Shown here piece after piece: positions 1 to 7,735 of a stretch of DNA of 64,000 nucleotides (positions within the stretch are counted from its first letter, which is position 1; every line of letters starts with the position of its first letter). The notes under the pieces were generated by a model. It was not told the origin of the DNA. It ran no database searches and saw only the letters and a list, made by a program, of their open reading frames with translations. This DNA comes from Hyphomicrobiales bacterium (GTDB taxonomy: Bacteria; Pseudomonadota; Alphaproteobacteria; Rhizobiales; Rhizobiaceae). The translations under genes and the position numbers were made by a program. Where the stretch lies: positions 124,001 to 188,000 of the forward strand of contig UBMI01000032.1 in NCBI GenBank assembly GCA_900466475.1. The letters run 5' to 3'.

Positions 1-88
1 TCACGTTGGCCATATTGTCGGCGATCGTCGTCAGGCGTTTTTCGAGAGCCATCTGCGACGACAGGGAAACGTAAAGACCGGATTGCAT
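1..88 (-). CDS. flgF: Flagellar basal-body rod protein FlgF, N-terminal fragment
   Basis: Only the first 29 codons lie in the window; the gene continues off the left edge. The minus-strand translation begins MQSGLYVSLSSQMALEKR and goes on into TTIADNMANV, the amphipathic N-terminus typical of flagellar rod/hook proteins and closest to rhizobial FlgF, a proximal-rod subunit exported by the flagellar type III apparatus. The ATG at 88 has GGAG about nine bases upstream. It is divergent from motA, and the intervening 249 bases must hold both promoters, as in other rhizobia where flgF lies next to motA. The identification rests on a short stretch plus context. Confidence 0.8.
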   Translation of the reverse strand, partial: MQSGLYVSLSSQMALEKRLTTIADNMANV

Positions 89-337
89 GTCGGTAAGCTC
101 CACATTGGCGATAAACGGGACGAAACACCTGGCTCCTTTTCGTTCGGCCACGGGTTCCGCTGAGCGGCATCTCAGACATGGGCGCGCATAGGCCCACTCG
201 TCACGTTCAATATGAAGGCAAATCCTTGCGCGAAACTGGCAGCGCAAATGCATACGCCAAAACGGCATTCATCAGCCTCACGCAAGGCACAAATCCTATC
301 CGTCGCAAAGAAAAGCAACGTTCAGATTGGGCTGACG

Positions 338-1210
338 ATGAATATTATTATCGGATTTGTAGTTGTCTGCGGCTGTATCGTCGGTAGCTTCATGGCCATG
401 GGTGGCGAAGTCGATGCTCTTTTTCAGCCCTTCGAATTCCTGATCATCGGCGGCGCCGGCCTCGGCAGCTTCATCATGGCGAACCCCATGAAGGTGGTGA
501 AGGACTCCGGCAAGGCGCTCGGCGAAGCCTTCAAGCACTCCGTTCCCAAGGAGCGCAACTATCTCGACACGCTCGGTGTGCTCTATTCGCTGATGCGCGA
601 CCTGCGTACGAAATCGCGCAACGAAATCGAAGCGCATATCGACAATCCGGCTGAATCGACGATCTTCCAGCAGGCTCCGACAGTTCTGAAGAACAAGGAA
701 CTGACGGCCTTCATCTGCGACTACGTGCGCCTGATCATCATCGGCAATGCCCGCTCCCACGAGATCGAGGCGCTGATGGACGAAGAAATCAACACCATCC
801 TTCATGACAAGATGAAGCCTTACCACGCGATCCAGATCATGGGCGATTCGTTCCCCGCCATCGGTATCGTCGCGGCGGTTCTCGGCGTCATCAAGGCCAT
901 GGCGCATATCAATGACTCGCCGGAAGTGCTCGGTCACCTCATCGGTTCGGCACTCGTCGGCACATTCCTCGGCATTCTGCTTTCCTACTGCGTCTGCTCC
1001 CCGCTGGTCTCCCAGATCAAGGTCGTCCGCTCCAAGCAGCACCGCCTCTACGTTGTCGTCAAGCAGACCCTGCTTGCCTACATGAACGGCTCGGTGCCGC
1101 AGGTCGCCCTCGAATACGGCCGCAAGACGATCTCGGCGTATGAACGCCCGTCGATCGACGCAGTGGAACAGGAAATGATGAACCCAGGTGGCGAAAACAA
1201 GGCAGCTTAA
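338..1210 (+). CDS. motA: Flagellar motor stator protein MotA
   Basis: MotA forms, with MotB, the proton channel that drives the flagellar rotor. The 290-residue product starts MNIIIGFVVVCGC, giving the first membrane helix at once. A second helix follows (residues about 35-50), then a large cytoplasmic loop, and two C-terminal helices that include FPAIGIVAAVLGVIKAM, the proline-containing helix conserved in MotA. The open frame extends 42 codons further upstream, but that stretch is not MotA-like, so the ATG at 338 is chosen. fliM begins at the base after the stop codon, so the two are probably co-transcribed and coupled. Identity is secure from sequence and neighbours; motB is not in the window. 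Confidence 0.95.
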   Translation: MNIIIGFVVVCGCIVGSFMAMGGEVDALFQPFEFLIIGGAGLGSFIMANPMKVVKDSGKALGEAFKHSVPKERNYLDTLGVLYSLMRDLRTKSRNEIEAHIDNPAESTIFQQAPTVLKNKELTAFICDYVRLIIIGNARSHEIEALMDEEINTILHDKMKPYHAIQIMGDSFPAIGIVAAVLGVIKAMAHINDSPEVLGHLIGSALVGTFLGILLSYCVCSPLVSQIKVVRSKQHRLYVVVKQTLLAYMNGSVPQVALEYGRKTISAYERPSIDAVEQEMMNPGGENKAA

Positions 1211-2158
1211 ATGACTATGAGCAATGCTTCGCATGACAACCAGACAATGGATCCCGCCCTTCTTGCCAAATTGACCGGCGGTCTCGGCGACAGGGGCAGG
1301 GTTGCCAAGCTCTGCAGTTCCTTCGGCGACATATACAGCGAATTCTTTCCCGACGTGCTGAAAAGCGAAACCGGTCTCGATGTGACAGTCGGCTATCTTG
1401 GCTGCGAGATCGGCTACAAGAATCACCTGATCGACGATCTCAGCACCAACATGACGCTCGTCGATGCGACGCTGCGCAATTGGTCGCAGAACATCACCAT
1501 CGGCTGCGGCAACGGTTTCATCATCACCCTGATGGAGCATCTGCTTGGGGCCACTGCCGAAACGATCGAGGAGCCGGCCGACCGGCTTCTCTCCATTATC
1601 GAACTCGATCTCGCCGGCATGGTGTTCGACAAGATCTCCAAGGTGCTGCGTTCGGCCGTGAATGCGCCGGGCGGATTCGAGCCCAGCCTCTCGGCGCCCT
1701 TCGCGCATGAGGCCCGTGTGCGTCCGCCGGAAGATCGCACCGACGAATTTGCCGCTGCGATCAACATGTCGATCACGCTTGCCGGCATCGTTTCCGAAAT
1801 CAGCCTGATCGTACCGCAGACGGCGCTGCTCAAGACGACGGTTTCGGCCCCGAAGCCGAAGAAGCAGCCCAGCAAATCGCCCGAGTTCACCGAGCAGATC
1901 GGCGACCAGGTTCGCCGCTCGCAGGTCACCCTCGAAGCGAAGATCCATCTCCAGGATCTGACATTGCGGACGATTTCCAAGCTGATGGCGGGCGATGTCA
2001 TTCCTTTCCGGGACAGCGGCGACGTGCGCGTTGAAGTCAGCGCCAACAGCCGGGAATTGTATGTGTGCGAGTTCGGGCGTTCAGGCGACAACTACATGGT
2101 GCGCGTGAAAGACACCATGAATTCGGATGACGAGCTGATCCGGCACTTAATGAATTAA
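1211..2158 (+). CDS. fliM: Flagellar motor switch protein FliM
   Basis: FliM is the C-ring component that binds phosphorylated CheY and sets motor speed or direction. The 315-residue product has the central CheC/CheX-like fold (residues about 50-215) and a C-terminal SpoA/FliN-like domain (about 225-315, around LQDLTLRTISKLMAGDVIPF). It is divergent from enterobacterial FliM, as expected in rhizobia, so assignment leans partly on position between motA and fliN. Two in-frame ATGs lie at 1211 and 1217; the first directly abuts the motA stop, giving translational coupling. In rhizobia the motor turns in one direction and CheY2-P slows it, so this protein would be the target of the CheY2 encoded downstream. 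Confidence 0.9.
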   Translation: MTMSNASHDNQTMDPALLAKLTGGLGDRGRVAKLCSSFGDIYSEFFPDVLKSETGLDVTVGYLGCEIGYKNHLIDDLSTNMTLVDATLRNWSQNITIGCGNGFIITLMEHLLGATAETIEEPADRLLSIIELDLAGMVFDKISKVLRSAVNAPGGFEPSLSAPFAHEARVRPPEDRTDEFAAAINMSITLAGIVSEISLIVPQTALLKTTVSAPKPKKQPSKSPEFTEQIGDQVRRSQVTLEAKIHLQDLTLRTISKLMAGDVIPFRDSGDVRVEVSANSRELYVCEFGRSGDNYMVRVKDTMNSDDELIRHLMN

Positions 2159-2224
2159 TCGGTTCTCTCGCTCTCAGTGCCACAAAGGCAGTTTGAGGCA
2201 AGTTTCAACTGGAATAGTGATTTC

Positions 2225-2851
2225 ATGGCTACGAAGAAGACACAGCAGAATAGTGACCTCTCCCTGGACATGCCGGGCAATGAAGCCGATCTGGATCAGG
2301 CTATCGACGATCTGCGCGGCGTGTTGAAGAAAGATACGGACGGCGACTTTCCGCAGTTCGGCGACGACCTGCAGAACGATGCTTTCGCAGCAGGAACGGA
2401 CCTCTCGCCATTCGGCGGTGATGCCGGCGAAACATCCTTCGGCGGTGCCGATTTCGCAGGAAGCGATTTCGGGGGCGGCGATTTCGGCGACGATGCTGCC
2501 GGCACCGGTGCAGCAGGCTTTCCCAGCCTCGACGCTGCGCCGAGCTTCGGCGGCAATTCCTTCCAGTCCGCTCCGGCACCGCTCGGCAGCGCGCTGAACT
2601 CGAACTTCGACCTGATCATGGACATTCCTATCGATGTCCAGATCGTGCTCGGGACGAGCCGCATGCAGGTTTCCGGCCTGATGAACCTCACCGAGGGTGC
2701 CACTATCGCGCTCGACAAGAAGATCGGCGAGCCGGTCGAAATAATGGTGAACGGCCGCAGGATTGCACGCGGCGAGATTACGGTTCTTGATAACGACGAC
2801 ACGCGATTCGGTGTAAAACTGATAGAAGTTTTGAGCACGAAAAAAGCCTGA
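2225..2851 (+). CDS. fliN: Flagellar motor switch protein FliN, with long Gly/Asp/Phe-rich N-terminal region
   Basis: The C-terminal 80 residues are a classic SpoA/FliN domain (IPIDVQIVLGTSRMQVSGLM, followed by the GEPVEIMVNGRRIARGEI stretch), the ring-forming part of the C-ring. The product is 208 residues, against about 137 in E. coli. The extra length is an N-terminal acidic region (residues about 1-55) followed by a low-complexity stretch (about 60-105) of repeated GG-(A/S)-DFGG-type units. The frame opens earlier, but MATKKTQQ at 2225 is the natural start. It sits 66 bases after fliM and 28 before fliG in one operon. The linker is unusual but the family assignment is firm. Confidence 0.92.
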   Translation: MATKKTQQNSDLSLDMPGNEADLDQAIDDLRGVLKKDTDGDFPQFGDDLQNDAFAAGTDLSPFGGDAGETSFGGADFAGSDFGGGDFGDDAAGTGAAGFPSLDAAPSFGGNSFQSAPAPLGSALNSNFDLIMDIPIDVQIVLGTSRMQVSGLMNLTEGATIALDKKIGEPVEIMVNGRRIARGEITVLDNDDTRFGVKLIEVLSTKKA

Positions 2852-2879
2852 TCCCTGTGTGGGACGGAGAGGTTAGACC

Positions 2880-3917
2880 ATGATGGACTTTGACGATTTC
2901 GGCGGCGCACTTGCCGGGAAACCGTTGACCCAGGCTGAAAAGGCGGCGGCAGTTCTTCTCGCTATGGGGAAGGGGGTCGCCGGCCGGCTGCTGAAATATT
3001 TTACGCAGGCCGAGTTGCAGACCATTATCGGATCTGCCCAGGCGCTTCGTGCCATCCCGCCTGACGAGCTCCTCCAGCTCGTCAGCGAATTCGAAGATCT
3101 CTTCACCGAAGGCGCGGGTCTGATGGACAACGCCAAGGCGATCGAAGCCATCCTCGAGGAAGGGCTGACCCCTGACGAAGTCGACAGCCTTCTCGGCCGC
3201 CGCACCGCTTTCCAGGCCTACGAAACCTCCATCTGGGATCGTCTGGCCGAGGCGGAACCTGCTTTCGTCGCCCAGTTCCTGTTGCGCGAACACCCCCAGA
3301 CCGTTGCGTATATCCTGTCCATGATGCCCTCGTCCTTCGGCGCGAAGGTATTGCTGCAGCTTCCCGACAACCGTCGTGCCGACATCATGAACCGCACGGT
3401 CAACATGAAGAGTGTCAGCCCGAAGGCTGCACAAATCATCGAAAACCAGGTGATGACGCTGCTTGCCGAGATCGACGCAGAACGCAACGCATCGGGCTCC
3501 ACCAAGGTCGCCGACCTGATGAACGAGATGGACAAGCCGCAGGTCGATACGCTGCTCACCTCGCTCGAATCGATCAATCGCGAAGCGGTCAACAAGGTTC
3601 GTCCGAAGATCTTCCTTTTCGAAGATCTCATGTTCATGCCGCAGCGCAGCCGCGTCATGCTGCTCAACGACATCTCGACCGACGTCCTCACAGTCGCCTT
3701 GCGTGGTGCATCGGCGGAAATCCGCGAATCGGTTCTTTCCTCCATCAGTCCGCGCCAGCGCCGCATGATCGAATCGGATCTTCAAAGCGGCATGGCCGGC
3801 GTCAATCCGCGCGAGATCGCGATTGCACGGCGCGCCGTGGCGCAGGAAGCGATTCGCCTGGCCAATGCCGGCCAGATCGAACTCAAGGAAAAGGAAGGCG
3901 GTCCGGCGGCGGCCTAA
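2880..3917 (+). CDS. fliG: Flagellar motor switch protein FliG
   Basis: FliG couples the MS ring (FliF) to the stator and carries the charged residues on which MotA acts. The 345-residue length is normal for the family. The N-terminal domain (KPLTQAEKAAAVLLAMGKGV) binds FliF; the middle domain contains the EHPQTVAYILSMMP motif typical of FliG-M; the C-terminal domain has the torque helix region around NKVRPKIFLFEDLMFMP with alternating charged residues. GGAGAGG lies upstream of ATGATG at 2880-2885. It follows fliN closely. A hairpin with a T-run lies downstream, before flhB. Confidence 0.96.
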   Translation: MMDFDDFGGALAGKPLTQAEKAAAVLLAMGKGVAGRLLKYFTQAELQTIIGSAQALRAIPPDELLQLVSEFEDLFTEGAGLMDNAKAIEAILEEGLTPDEVDSLLGRRTAFQAYETSIWDRLAEAEPAFVAQFLLREHPQTVAYILSMMPSSFGAKVLLQLPDNRRADIMNRTVNMKSVSPKAAQIIENQVMTLLAEIDAERNASGSTKVADLMNEMDKPQVDTLLTSLESINREAVNKVRPKIFLFEDLMFMPQRSRVMLLNDISTDVLTVALRGASAEIRESVLSSISPRQRRMIESDLQSGMAGVNPREIAIARRAVAQEAIRLANAGQIELKEKEGGPAAA

Positions 3918-4001
3918 ACCATCGCAGCTGTTGACAATTCGACTGGCCGGCAAGGCGGCGGTTGATCGCCAAGACGCACACGTCTACCCTTCCTGGAAAC
4001 G

Positions 4002-4031
4002 GGCCGCGCTTTAACAGCGGCCTTTTTCTTT
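4002..4031 (+). terminator. Intrinsic terminator candidate between fliG and flhB
   Basis: GGCCGC (4002-4007) pairs with GCGGCC (4017-4022) around a nine-base loop and is followed directly by TTTTTCTTT. This is a good rho-independent terminator shape on the plus strand inside the 131-base gap between fliG and flhB. It overlaps the approach to the flhB ribosome-binding site (GGAGGG at 4035-4040). Confidence 0.7.
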
Positions 4032-4048
4032 GACGGAGGGCCGCAGAC

Positions 4049-5128
4049 TTGGCCGATGAAGACAAGGACAGCAAAACAGAAGCCCCTACCGCGAAAAAGC
4101 GGTCTGATGCTGCCGAAAAAGGTAATACCCCCCACTCGCGTGAAATTTCGATCTTCACGACGATTCTCGCGACCTTCATCTACCTCGTCTTCTTCCTTCC
4201 TAGCGCAACGTCGCACATGGCCGAGACCCTGCGCGACATCTTCGAGCAGCCAGACCAGTGGAAGATCGAAACCGGACCTGACGTCATCTCGCTCTTTGTG
4301 AAGCTCGGCTGGGCCGTTGCGGCGCTTCTTGCCCCGGCCTTCATCATGTTCATAGTGTTCGGTATCGCCTCATCCGTCTTCCAGAACCTGCCAACACCGG
4401 TTCTCGAACGCATCCGCCCTCAGGCTTCGCGTATTTCGCCCGTCAAGGGATGGTCGCGGCTCTTCAGCCTCCAGGGGCTCGTCGAATTCGGCAAGTCGCT
4501 GTTCAAGGTGGTCGTCGTCGGAGTGATTCTCTTCTTCGTCCTTAGAAGCGAATATTTCGGCTCGATCGATGCGATGTTCTCCGACCCGCAGACGATCATG
4601 GTTCGCATGATGACGGCCATGCGCAAGATCATCATCGTGATGCTGATCGCCACCGCCATCGTCGCCATCGCCGACGTGTTCTGGACGCGCTACCACTGGT
4701 TCACCGAACTGAAGATGACGAAGCACGAGGTGAAGGAAGAAAACAAGCAGTCGCAGGGCGACCCGTTCGTCAAGAGCAGACAGCGCTCCGTCATGCGTGA
4801 CCGCGCCCGCCGGCGCATGATCGCCAGCGTTCAGCGCGCCACCCTCGTCATCGCCAACCCGACGCACTATGCCGTGGCGCTGCGCTACGTGCGCGAGGAA
4901 AACGATGCACCGGTCGTCCTGGCCAAGGGCCAGGACCTTATTGCGTTGAAAATCAGAGAGATCGCCGAAGAGAACAGCATTCCCGTGTTCGAGGATCCAC
5001 CTCTCGCACGCTCCATGTTTGCGCAAGTCTCGGTGGATAGTGTCATACCGTCAGTCTTCTATAAGGCCGTCGCGGAACTCATTCACCGGGTTTACGCCGC
5101 GGAGGCCAAGAACAAACGGGTAAGATAA
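4049..5128 (+). CDS. flhB: Flagellar type III export protein FlhB
   Basis: FlhB is the autocleaving switch of the flagellar export gate, changing specificity from rod/hook to filament substrates. The 359-residue product has a polar N-terminus (ADEDKDSKTEAPTAKK), four membrane helices between residues about 30 and 210, and a cytoplasmic domain containing the invariant NPTH cleavage site in VIANPTHYAVALRY. The start is a TTG at 4049 with GGAGGG (4035-4040) eight bases upstream; no better ATG begins the conserved N-terminus. A terminator-like hairpin precedes it, so it may have some transcriptional independence from fliG. Confidence 0.95.
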   Translation: MADEDKDSKTEAPTAKKRSDAAEKGNTPHSREISIFTTILATFIYLVFFLPSATSHMAETLRDIFEQPDQWKIETGPDVISLFVKLGWAVAALLAPAFIMFIVFGIASSVFQNLPTPVLERIRPQASRISPVKGWSRLFSLQGLVEFGKSLFKVVVVGVILFFVLRSEYFGSIDAMFSDPQTIMVRMMTAMRKIIIVMLIATAIVAIADVFWTRYHWFTELKMTKHEVKEENKQSQGDPFVKSRQRSVMRDRARRRMIASVQRATLVIANPTHYAVALRYVREENDAPVVLAKGQDLIALKIREIAEENSIPVFEDPPLARSMFAQVSVDSVIPSVFYKAVAELIHRVYAAEAKNKRVR

Positions 5129-5133
5129 GTCGA

Positions 5134-5574
5134 ATGAAAAAATGCCCCTACTCTGCCCAGCGTGAAAAAATCCTTGCAGAAGCAATCAGCCCGGTCGCAA
5201 CCGAGCTCCGGCTTCTGGACGCATCCGATCTGATTTCTCTGCTGCGTTTCGAGTATTACGGCAATCTCGCCGACCTCGTCGCCTCCGCAGCGGAACTGTT
5301 TTTCCATCCCGGCACCGTCAACTTCGGCCTGGGGGGGAATTATACGCTGGAATGGGGCGGCAAGCCCGAAGTCGTGCTCGATCTGGAAATCAAGCCGCGC
5401 GGCGTGACCGTCTATGCGCAGCTGACGCTGGCCGAGGACCATGCCGGTATCGAGATCAATCATATTTCCTTCCAGAACGCTTCCAGCGATCCGGACGCAA
5501 ACACGGCTTTTCTGCAAAGAAGCCTGCACGAAGCGCGCTATATCGTGGCAAAGCCGCAGGCGCTCGCCGGCTAA
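5134..5574 (+). CDS. Conserved rhizobial flagellar-cluster protein of unknown function
   Basis: The 146-residue product starts MKKCPYSAQREKILAEAI and has no membrane helix or signal peptide. It begins five bases after flhB and is the last gene of the motA-fliM-fliN-fliG-flhB series. A small uncharacterised gene occupies this position, between flhB and visR, in other rhizobial flagellar clusters (called orf15 in Sinorhizobium). The second half (FGLGGNYTLEWGGKPEVVLDLEI, read in two overlapping pieces) looks like beta strands. I see no motif that gives a function; the position suggests a motility role, which is inference only. Confidence 0.8.
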   Translation: MKKCPYSAQREKILAEAISPVATELRLLDASDLISLLRFEYYGNLADLVASAAELFFHPGTVNFGLGGNYTLEWGGKPEVVLDLEIKPRGVTVYAQLTLAEDHAGIEINHISFQNASSDPDANTAFLQRSLHEARYIVAKPQALAG

Positions 5575-5599
5575 AGCAGTTTACGCTTGGGAATATCAG

Positions 5600-5635
5600 G
5601 CCCGGCCCGCAAGGCGCCGGGCTTTGCCGTTCTTT
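5600..5635. terminator. Weak bidirectional terminator candidate between convergent genes
   Basis: GCCCGG (5600-5605) and CCGGGC (5617-5622) form a six-pair stem, followed on the plus strand by TTTGCCGTTCTTT. It lies between the 3' ends of the convergent flagellar orf and visR, where a terminator is expected, but the T-tract is interrupted, so support is moderate. Confidence 0.4.
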
Positions 5636-6380
5636 AGCTGATGTAGCCGAGCCGGATCGCCTTGGCGATCGCCTGGATACGGTTGACCGAATCCAGCTTG
5701 ATGGTGGCCGAGCCGAGATAGGCGTTCACCGTGTGGACGGAAAGGCCGAGCTTGTCGGCGATTTCTTCGCTGATACGGCCGTCGCCGGCAAGCTGAAGGC
5801 AGGCGATCTCACGCTCGCTCAGCGCTTCCGTTGCCGCCGCACGACGTTCGTCAAGCGACAGCAGGTCCATCATGACATTGCAGCATCGGCCGTGCAGCTC
5901 GATGATCGTGTCGCTCAGGGGATCGAGATCGTCGCCCGTGAAGAGCACGAAGCCGTTGCCGATAGCGCCGAGACGCACCGGAAAGGCAAGACCGGAGAAA
6001 GGAACCACCCCGTCTTTCAGCCTCACCATGAAAGGTGAGAAGTCGGCAGGACCCGGAGCCGCGCGATCATGGCTGCCCGCCCAGAACAGCGGCAGCAGCG
6101 AACGATCGATGTGATCGAGCAAAGCCTCGCCATGGGCATCGACGAAGGCCTTGCCGAAGCCGGCATTCGAAGGACCCCAGTTTTCCAGCTCACAGATCAG
6201 TCGCTGCTTTGCCGGCACGCCGGAACCTGTGACACGAAAGACAGCGAAACCTTGCGCATCCGCGAGCTTCTGCATGGCAATCAGGCGCGGAAAAAGGTCA
6301 GACCGGCTGGAAATCCTGTTCACGCGCACCATGCGCATCTGGTCCGTATTGCCTATCGCCCTGCCTGGTTGATGCCCCAT
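5634..6380 (-). CDS. visR: LuxR-family motility master regulator VisR
   Basis: VisN and VisR form a heterodimer at the top of the rhizobial flagellar hierarchy, activating the downstream regulator rem. The 248-residue product has an N-terminal autoinducer-binding-like (GAF-like) domain and a C-terminal GerE/LuxR helix-turn-helix (LSEREIACLQLAGDGRISEE, followed by IADKLGLSVHTVNAYLG). An upstream TTG at 6392 is in frame, but ATG at 6380 has a strong GAGGGGA site five bases ahead. It lies nine bases after visN and is presumably co-transcribed with it. Confidence 0.9.
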   Translation of the reverse strand: MGHQPGRAIGNTDQMRMVRVNRISSRSDLFPRLIAMQKLADAQGFAVFRVTGSGVPAKQRLICELENWGPSNAGFGKAFVDAHGEALLDHIDRSLLPLFWAGSHDRAAPGPADFSPFMVRLKDGVVPFSGLAFPVRLGAIGNGFVLFTGDDLDPLSDTIIELHGRCCNVMMDLLSLDERRAAATEALSEREIACLQLAGDGRISEEIADKLGLSVHTVNAYLGSATIKLDSVNRIQAIAKAIRLGYIS

Positions 6381-6388
6381 AATTCCCC

Positions 6389-7135
6389 TCAAACGAGATT
6401 GTTGCGAACGGCGAAGGCTATCGCCTCGGAACGCGTCTTCGTTGCAGTCTTGCGCATCACGCTGGTGATATAGTTATTGATGGTATTCCGGGAGATACCG
6501 AGGATCATGGCGATCTCGTCGCTTGTCTTGCCTTCCGCGATCCAGAAGAGACATTCCAGCTCCCGCTCCGTCAGCTCGAAATCGCGATCGACCTTCGTGC
6601 CCCCGCACCGAAGGAAGCTTGCGAAATAGCCTGCAAGAAGGCCCACGTCCCGGAGACGTTCCGGCGAAAGCACGAAACCTTCCCTGAACAGGAACATCAA
6701 TGCCAACCGAGATCGGCCGACATTGAAGGTCAGAGAACAATATTGCCGGCTTGCGCCGTGTGGTACTTCAACGCTGTCGGGCAAAAGCGCGAACCCCGGC
6801 TGCAGCACCTGCATGCATTTTTCGAATTCGGTCGAGCGCGCATAGCCGGATACCAGGTCATTGGCGACCTCCTTCACCAGATCGAAAGGCCAGTCGGACG
6901 ACACGATAAAGTCCAAACCGCTTTCCTGGATGAGGTCACAGCGCGCCATCAGATAATGCATGGCACCGACATATTCGGTCAGCGCCTGCAAGCCGGCTTG
7001 CAACTTGCCGGTTTCGGCGATGATGCGCAGACGATTGATCAGCTCGTGGCGCGGCAGAAGATCCGGCACATTGGCGCCGACGAAGTTCGCCATTTGCTTC
7101 TCGCCTCTATTCGCCTGAAATGTGTCCATATCCAT
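6389..7135 (-). CDS. visN: LuxR-family motility master regulator VisN
   Basis: This is the partner of VisR. It has an N-terminal autoinducer-binding-like domain (residues about 30-165) and a C-terminal LuxR-type helix-turn-helix (LTERELECLFWIAEGKTSDE, followed by IAMILGISRNTINNYI). The order visN-visR on the strand opposite to flhB matches other rhizobia. The start is uncertain: ATG at 7135 gives 248 residues; an in-frame ATG at 7093 (MANFVGAN) has the purine-rich AGAGGCGAGAAG in front and would give 234. About 600 bases of non-coding DNA lie upstream, enough for a regulated promoter. Confidence 0.88.
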   Translation of the reverse strand: MDMDTFQANRGEKQMANFVGANVPDLLPRHELINRLRIIAETGKLQAGLQALTEYVGAMHYLMARCDLIQESGLDFIVSSDWPFDLVKEVANDLVSGYARSTEFEKCMQVLQPGFALLPDSVEVPHGASRQYCSLTFNVGRSRLALMFLFREGFVLSPERLRDVGLLAGYFASFLRCGGTKVDRDFELTERELECLFWIAEGKTSDEIAMILGISRNTINNYITSVMRKTATKTRSEAIAFAVRNNLV

Positions 7136-7699
7136 TAGCAGTGACCTGCGGCTGAGAAACTATCGATTCTCGCAAAGAAGTTCTGTTTTAGGAAAAGGAT
7201 TCAAACACATGCCCCACGCGAATCCCATTTCGAATCACTTAAGGGTAAGCCAACCACCGCAAATCACCATCTCCGACTTCTGGGGATTTACTTTTGTGGC
7301 CTTCCATGCGGTGATTCGACCACCACTCCACTCTCGCGAATATAGATAAAGTAGGATGATTCTGGCTTTGGCGGCAATGTTCCTCGCCTTATGCGCGAGT
7401 GGGGCTGTGCGGAATTATCGGTCTGAATGGCGTAATTATCACAGTTCCGGCTAGGGACGCGCCGAAACCGATCGCCCAACGGAAGCAAATATCAAACGCG
7501 TGAAAGCAACGACCTGTTGTTCTATTGGAAGCATACTTACGTCGTCCGCCTTATGCAGGGCTTCAGCGTCGCGAAGACGACACCATCCCTTTGCCGCATG
7601 ATCTCTACATCCGAATTCTTCGTTACAAAGTAATCGGGTCCCTACGGGCCGGCTACCGGTGCCGATAACGTTTCCGTTACTGATCGGCCTATCCACAGC
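7136..7699. other. Non-coding leader region upstream of visN
   Basis: This roughly 560-base gap between fliF and visN contains only short frames without good start sites or coding character. It is AT-richer than the flanking genes. It should hold the visN promoter and any operator sites, but I cannot assign exact -35/-10 boxes. The fliF terminator borders its right side. Confidence 0.6.
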
Positions 7700-7730
7700 T
7701 GAAAAAGAAAAAGGCCGGTTTCCCGGCCTT
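7700..7730 (-). terminator. Intrinsic terminator of fliF
   Basis: AAGGCCGG (7711-7718) pairs with CCGGCCTT (7723-7730) around a TTTC loop, and on the minus strand this is followed by TTTTTCTTTTTC. It begins six bases beyond the fliF stop codon and is an excellent rho-independent terminator for leftward transcription, separating the fliF/che transcripts from visNR. Confidence 0.9.
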
Positions 7731-7735
7731 TGTTA

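Noticed and set aside
296..1948. Long minus-strand reading frame of 550 codons across motA and fliM
   Set aside because: It is the antisense shadow of two clear flagellar genes, rich in Arg/His/Asp with no known domain. High GC makes such long antisense frames common here.
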